NCBI GenBank assembly: GCA_031963245.1 | Contig: JASSUC010000004.1 | Span: forward strand, 69,710 to 133,709 | Direction: 5' to 3' | Source: Mycoavidus cysteinexigens_A | GTDB taxonomy: Bacteria; Pseudomonadota; Gammaproteobacteria; Burkholderiales; Burkholderiaceae | Length of the DNA stretch: 64,000 nucleotides | Part shown: positions 60,374 to 64,000 of the stretch, piece by piece | Position numbering within the stretch: position 1 is the stretch's first letter | Layout of the letters: each line of letters starts with the position of its first letter | Notes under the pieces: generated by a model | The model's input: the letters and a program-made list of their open reading frames with translations, nothing else | What the model was told of the DNA's origin: nothing | Databases searched by the model: none | Translations under genes and position numbers: made by a program

Positions 60374-63073
60374 TTATTTCGCTGGAGCAGATATCAGCGC
60401 TTTGTCAATGATTTCGCGGACGTCTTTTGAGTGTACTGAAGCCAATACAGTTTCAAGCGCAGCGTGCATTTGCTCGCGTAGTGCTGGGGTAAATTTACGC
60501 CAGCGCTCAAGGAGGCGGGCCAGCCGCGCAGCCAGCTGAGGGTTGAGCGTATCAAGTGCCAGCACCTGTTCAGCCCAGAGTGCGTAGCCTGTGCCATTCG
60601 TCGCGTGAAATTGCGCAGGGTTGCCGCTGATAAAGCTAAAAATGAGCGCGCGTACGCGGTTCGGGTTTTTTAATGTGAAGGCAGGATGGTGCATCAAAGT
60701 GCGTACAATCTTGATCAGGTCGATCTCTGTGCGCTGTTGAGTGGCTTGTAATGCAAACCACTTATCAATTGCTAGCGGTTCGTTTTCAAACCGTTGGTAA
60801 AAATCGGCAAGTGCTGCCTGCGCGGGCTGGCCACCTAGATGTATCAAAGCGGCAAGGGCGGCACTACGATCGCTCATATTATCGGCTCGATCATATTGTG
60901 TTTGCGCTAGATGTAGCGCGTGCGCGCTTTGCTTGCTGTGGCTTAAATAGCTAAGCGCTAGGTTCTTTAAAGCACGTTGTCCCATATCGGCAGGTGTTGG
61001 CTGATAAGGGCCGGGCGTTTGGTGACGCGCATAAATAGCGGACCAGTCGTGACTCAGAGCGTTAGCCAGTTGGGTGCGTAGATATTGCCGTGCAGTATGG
61101 ACTGCTGCTGGGTCTGCCTGGTCCATTTGCTCCGCCAGGTAAATCTCGGTCGGTAAGGTCAGTACCTGTTCTCGAAAGGCGGGGGTCAATGTTTCGTCAC
61201 GCAAGATGCGGCCAAAAGCATCGATGATCGACTGGCTAAGCTGGTTGCCAGTGAGTTGGGTACGCCCGGCTTGGCGGGCGAGGGCAAGCAAAGTGCGGGT
61301 GACAAGCCGTTGGCCAGCCGCCCAGCGATTAAACGGATCACTGTCATGGGCCAGTAAAAAGATGAGCTCATCGTCAGTGTAATCGTATTCGACAATCACC
61401 GGCGCTGAGAAGTCACGTAGCAGTGATGGTACGGGTTGAGTCTGCACGTTGATAAAGCGAAACGTTTGTTCAGCTTGACTTAATTCAAGCACGCGTGTTG
61501 CGGAGCCTGGTGCGTCTTCGCCATCCAGTTGTAATGCACAGTCCTGCCCATTTGCATCGACCAGCCCAATGGCAAACGGAATCAAGAGTGGCGCGCGTAC
61601 GGTATGAGGTGCATTCAGCACAGGTTTATAGTGCTGTGCCAGTGTCACCGTATAAGTTTGGGTCGCTTCGTCATATTCGCTGTGCACTAAAATGTAAGGT
61701 GTACCTAGCTGGCTGTACCAATGTTCAAATTGCGCCAGGTCGCGCTGATTCGCCTCGGCCATGGCTTGCCGGAAATCATCACAACTCACCGCTTGCCCAT
61801 CATGGCGCTGAAAATACAAATCCATGCCTTGGCGAAAACCGTCACGGCCTAGCAGCGTTTGATACATGCGGACGACTTCAGCGCCTTTCTCGTAGATCGT
61901 AGCGGTATAAAAATTATTGATTTCAACGTAACTTTCTGGGCGCACAGGGTGCGCCATTGGACCCACATCCTCAGCAAATTGCACTTGCTGCAAAATACGC
62001 ACATTCTCGATCCGTTGGCTGGCCCGTGCGGCCGCAGCATTGACCGCGCCTGCCGCGGCCATATCGGCTGAGAATTCTTGGTCGCGAAATACGGTAAGTC
62101 CCTCTTTTAAGCTTAGCTGGAACCAATCGCGGCAAGTGACGCGGTTGCCCGTCCAATTATGGAAATATTCATGGCCGACGACGGCTTCAATATTGGCGTA
62201 ATCACTATCGGTAGCAGTCTGAGGATTGGCTAACACATATTTAGTATTGAAAATATTGAGCCCTTTGTTTTCCATGGCTCCCATATTGAAATCGCTGACC
62301 GCAACAATCATAAAACGTTCAAGATCAAGCTCAAGGCCAAAGCGCGCTTCATCCCAGTGGATGGCATGAATGAGTGCATCCATAGCATGGCGCGTTTTAT
62401 CGAGATCATGCGCTTCAACCCAGACTTGTAACAGTTTATGAGCTCCTGAGCGGGTTACGATGCGCTCTTCAAGGGCCACCAATTGGCCCGCCACCAGGGC
62501 AAACAAATAGCTCGGTTTGGCAAAGGGATCGTGCCATTTGGCATAATGTTTGCCGTTAGGTAAATCACCCGCCTCAAGCAAATTGCCATTGGATAACAAG
62601 ATGGGATAAGCTGCTTTGTTGGCGCGCAGAATCACCGTATAACGCGCCATCACGTCTGGGCGATCAAGAAAATAAGTGATTTTCCGAAAACCTTGCGCTT
62701 CGCATTGGGTAAAAAAATGGCCGTTTGATAAATATAAGCCCATCAGCGAGGTATTGCTGGCAGGCTCGCAAGCATTGACGATAGTTAGTTCAAAAGCATC
62801 GGGGACATCATAGAGGGTGAGTCCTGTTTCCTCTATTTGCCGGTTGGTGCAGGCAACGCCATCAAGGTGGAGGCTAATCAACTGAAGGGCTTCGCCGCTG
62901 AGCTGTAATTCAGGACAGTAGGCGGCCTGCGGGTTGCGGCGCAGTTGCATCTTACTTGTGACGGTAGTGCGCTCAGCTTCAAGCTCAAATTCCAGTTCGA
63001 TTGTATCGATCAGAAAAGGGGGCGGAGTGTAGTCAGTACGATGAATGGTGCGCGGGGAAGTGGGATTTGGCAT
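60374..63073 (-). CDS. pepN: aminopeptidase N (M1 family)
   Basis: 899-aa zinc metallopeptidase removing N-terminal residues from peptides. The exopeptidase motif GAMENKGLNIFNT and zinc site VVGHEYFHNWTGNR (His301, His305) with the third ligand Glu in LKEGLTVFRDQEFS are intact. The C-terminal helical domain is complete. The start at 63073 (MPNPTSPRTIHRTDYTPPPF) is chosen over a TTG two codons upstream. It is convergent with the XRE gene. Confidence 0.96.
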   Translation of the reverse strand: MPNPTSPRTIHRTDYTPPPFLIDTIELEFELEAERTTVTSKMQLRRNPQAAYCPELQLSGEALQLISLHLDGVACTNRQIEETGLTLYDVPDAFELTIVNACEPASNTSLMGLYLSNGHFFTQCEAQGFRKITYFLDRPDVMARYTVILRANKAAYPILLSNGNLLEAGDLPNGKHYAKWHDPFAKPSYLFALVAGQLVALEERIVTRSGAHKLLQVWVEAHDLDKTRHAMDALIHAIHWDEARFGLELDLERFMIVAVSDFNMGAMENKGLNIFNTKYVLANPQTATDSDYANIEAVVGHEYFHNWTGNRVTCRDWFQLSLKEGLTVFRDQEFSADMAAAGAVNAAAARASQRIENVRILQQVQFAEDVGPMAHPVRPESYVEINNFYTATIYEKGAEVVRMYQTLLGRDGFRQGMDLYFQRHDGQAVSCDDFRQAMAEANQRDLAQFEHWYSQLGTPYILVHSEYDEATQTYTVTLAQHYKPVLNAPHTVRAPLLIPFAIGLVDANGQDCALQLDGEDAPGSATRVLELSQAEQTFRFINVQTQPVPSLLRDFSAPVIVEYDYTDDELIFLLAHDSDPFNRWAAGQRLVTRTLLALARQAGRTQLTGNQLSQSIIDAFGRILRDETLTPAFREQVLTLPTEIYLAEQMDQADPAAVHTARQYLRTQLANALSHDWSAIYARHQTPGPYQPTPADMGQRALKNLALSYLSHSKQSAHALHLAQTQYDRADNMSDRSAALAALIHLGGQPAQAALADFYQRFENEPLAIDKWFALQATQQRTEIDLIKIVRTLMHHPAFTLKNPNRVRALIFSFISGNPAQFHATNGTGYALWAEQVLALDTLNPQLAARLARLLERWRKFTPALREQMHAALETVLASVHSKDVREIIDKALISAPAK

Positions 63074-63239
63074 TGTCAAGTGAGTGCGGAAAAAGGATTG
63101 TTTGCTCTATTGTACAAAAACGGGGTGGTCTGGTACAAAATGAGTCGATTCATCAGTCACAAAATTAGCCATCCGGCTAGGTGTTCATCCGAGTCCGATC
63201 GAGTCAGAATAAGCCAACTCATTACACGGCGAGGGCAGA

Positions 63240-64000
63240 ATGAAGACACTATCGATGCCACATGATGCATTGTTCAAACTTTTCTTGATGGAGGTGGATA
63301 TCGCCAGAGAATTTTTGCAAATCCACTTGCCTTCTTCTTTGCAGCAACAGTTTGATTTTAATACGCTGGCTCTTGCACCTGGCGCATTTGTTGAAGGTGA
63401 TTTAAGCCAGCATTATTGTGATATAGTTTATTCAATCCGTGTGCTCAAAGGCCAAGGAGTGGCATATATTTTGCTCGAGCATGAAAGTGCTGTGGGGAAG
63501 CTTACGCCTTTTAAGCTGTGGCGCTATCAAAGCGCGATCATGAAACAGCATCTTAATCAGGGTGACACGCAATTACCGGCTGTATTTCCGATTATTTTTT
63601 ATCGCGGCACAACGGCTTATCGAGGCCCGCTTAATCTTTTGGATTGCTTTCGAGACAAACCATTGGCACAAGAAATGTTTGCGTTGGTCAAGCCCATCCA
63701 ATTGATCGATTTGACGGCAATCGCAGATGATATCTTGATGACGCATAAACGTTGTGCGGTATTGAAATTAGCTCAAAAGTATATTCATAGATTGGATTTG
63801 CAGAAGCTAGCGCCTAAAATTTTTGAGCTTTTTGAACGCTATCCATTATCTATTGAAAAGAGAAAGGCTTTGCTATATTATCTAGCAAAAGAAGGCCAGG
63901 GACTGGATAAAAATTTTGTCCAATCTATGATTAACATTGCACCACATTATCAGGAGGACATTATGTCTGCTGCACAATATTTAATTGAAGAAGGACGGCA
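63240..64000 (+). CDS. Rpn family recombination-promoting nuclease / putative transposase (3' end outside window)
   Basis: An open frame from the ATG at 63240 runs off the right edge (253 codons seen). It begins MKTLSMPHDALFKLFLMEVD, then AREFLQIHLPSSLQQQFDF, the hallmark of the Rpn/YhgA-like family. The PD-(D/E)XK-type core is CDIVYSIR followed by YILLEHES, where the family usually has EHQS. Another typical stretch is LPAVFPIIFYRG. Rpn proteins are DNA endonucleases that promote RecA-independent recombination and often occur in multiple copies, some in phage defence. Confidence 0.85.
   Translation, partial: MKTLSMPHDALFKLFLMEVDIAREFLQIHLPSSLQQQFDFNTLALAPGAFVEGDLSQHYCDIVYSIRVLKGQGVAYILLEHESAVGKLTPFKLWRYQSAIMKQHLNQGDTQLPAVFPIIFYRGTTAYRGPLNLLDCFRDKPLAQEMFALVKPIQLIDLTAIADDILMTHKRCAVLKLAQKYIHRLDLQKLAPKIFELFERYPLSIEKRKALLYYLAKEGQGLDKNFVQSMINIAPHYQEDIMSAAQYLIEEGR

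Overview
The window reads as a chromosome segment of a Burkholderiaceae betaproteobacterium with a reduced, rearranged genome. Gene orders match Burkholderia: ispE/tRNA-Gln/prs/rplY/pth, then ndk/rlmN/pilF/rodZ/ispG/hisS/yfgM/bamB/der/hfq/hflK/hflC/purA, and the DUF3683 oxidoreductase/HIT/ubiE/Tim44 run. Base composition looks moderate rather than Burkholderia-like GC-rich. Several genes expected in these orders are missing (hflX, hisZ) or broken (pilF, a metR-like regulator). Two giant NACHT/WD40 proteins interrupt the housekeeping DNA. Together this suggests a fungus-associated endosymbiont of the Mycoavidus/Glomeribacter/Mycetohabitans type; Mycoavidus is my best guess. This is inference, not a database result.

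Layout. 1-3.3 kb: isoprenoid, PRPP and translation genes with a tRNA-Gln. 3.5-6.3 kb: PCu(A)C-like protein, porin and BI-1 protein on the minus strand. 6.3-6.9 kb: spacer with a probable TnpB remnant. 6.9-19.8 kb: a long plus-strand housekeeping run covering nucleotide metabolism, rRNA methylation, isoprenoids, outer-membrane assembly, ribosome GTPase, Hfq and the HflKC membrane complex. 19.8-22.1 kb: tex. 22.5-28.0 kb: first NACHT/pentapeptide/WD40 gene, followed by an IS3-type orfA remnant. 28.4-31.8 kb: small exported protein, DinG/YoaA-type helicase, queF. 32.1-33.3 kb: orphan AT-rich lipoprotein. 33.4-46.1 kb: DUF3683 oxidoreductase, HIT, ubiE, Tim44-like, LuxR regulator, ligA, glnD, map. 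46.2-46.6 kb: tmRNA (ssrA).

46.6-60.4 kb is an accessory region beginning at the 3' end of ssrA. It holds the second NACHT/pentapeptide/WD40 gene, an HrgA-like PD-(D/E)XK protein, remnants of a PIN toxin-antitoxin pair, an MFS transporter, an amidase, a decayed LysR/MetR regulator, a zinc-hook AAA ATPase resembling RloC anticodon nucleases, and an orphan XRE regulator with a palindromic operator. pepN and a partial Rpn-type nuclease gene close the window.

The most striking system is the pair of STAND proteins. They share a NACHT ATPase, a pentapeptide segment, 14 WD40 blades and a conserved tail, but have different N-terminal modules: a long helical/TPR region in one, a TPR-like plus SEFIR/TIR-like region in the other. 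The blades of the first are 12 uninterrupted 126-bp units whose differences cluster at a few positions. This resembles the hypervariable WD40 arrays of fungal HET-E/NWD receptors and suggests recognition of a variable partner, possibly in host interaction or in phage/competitor defence.
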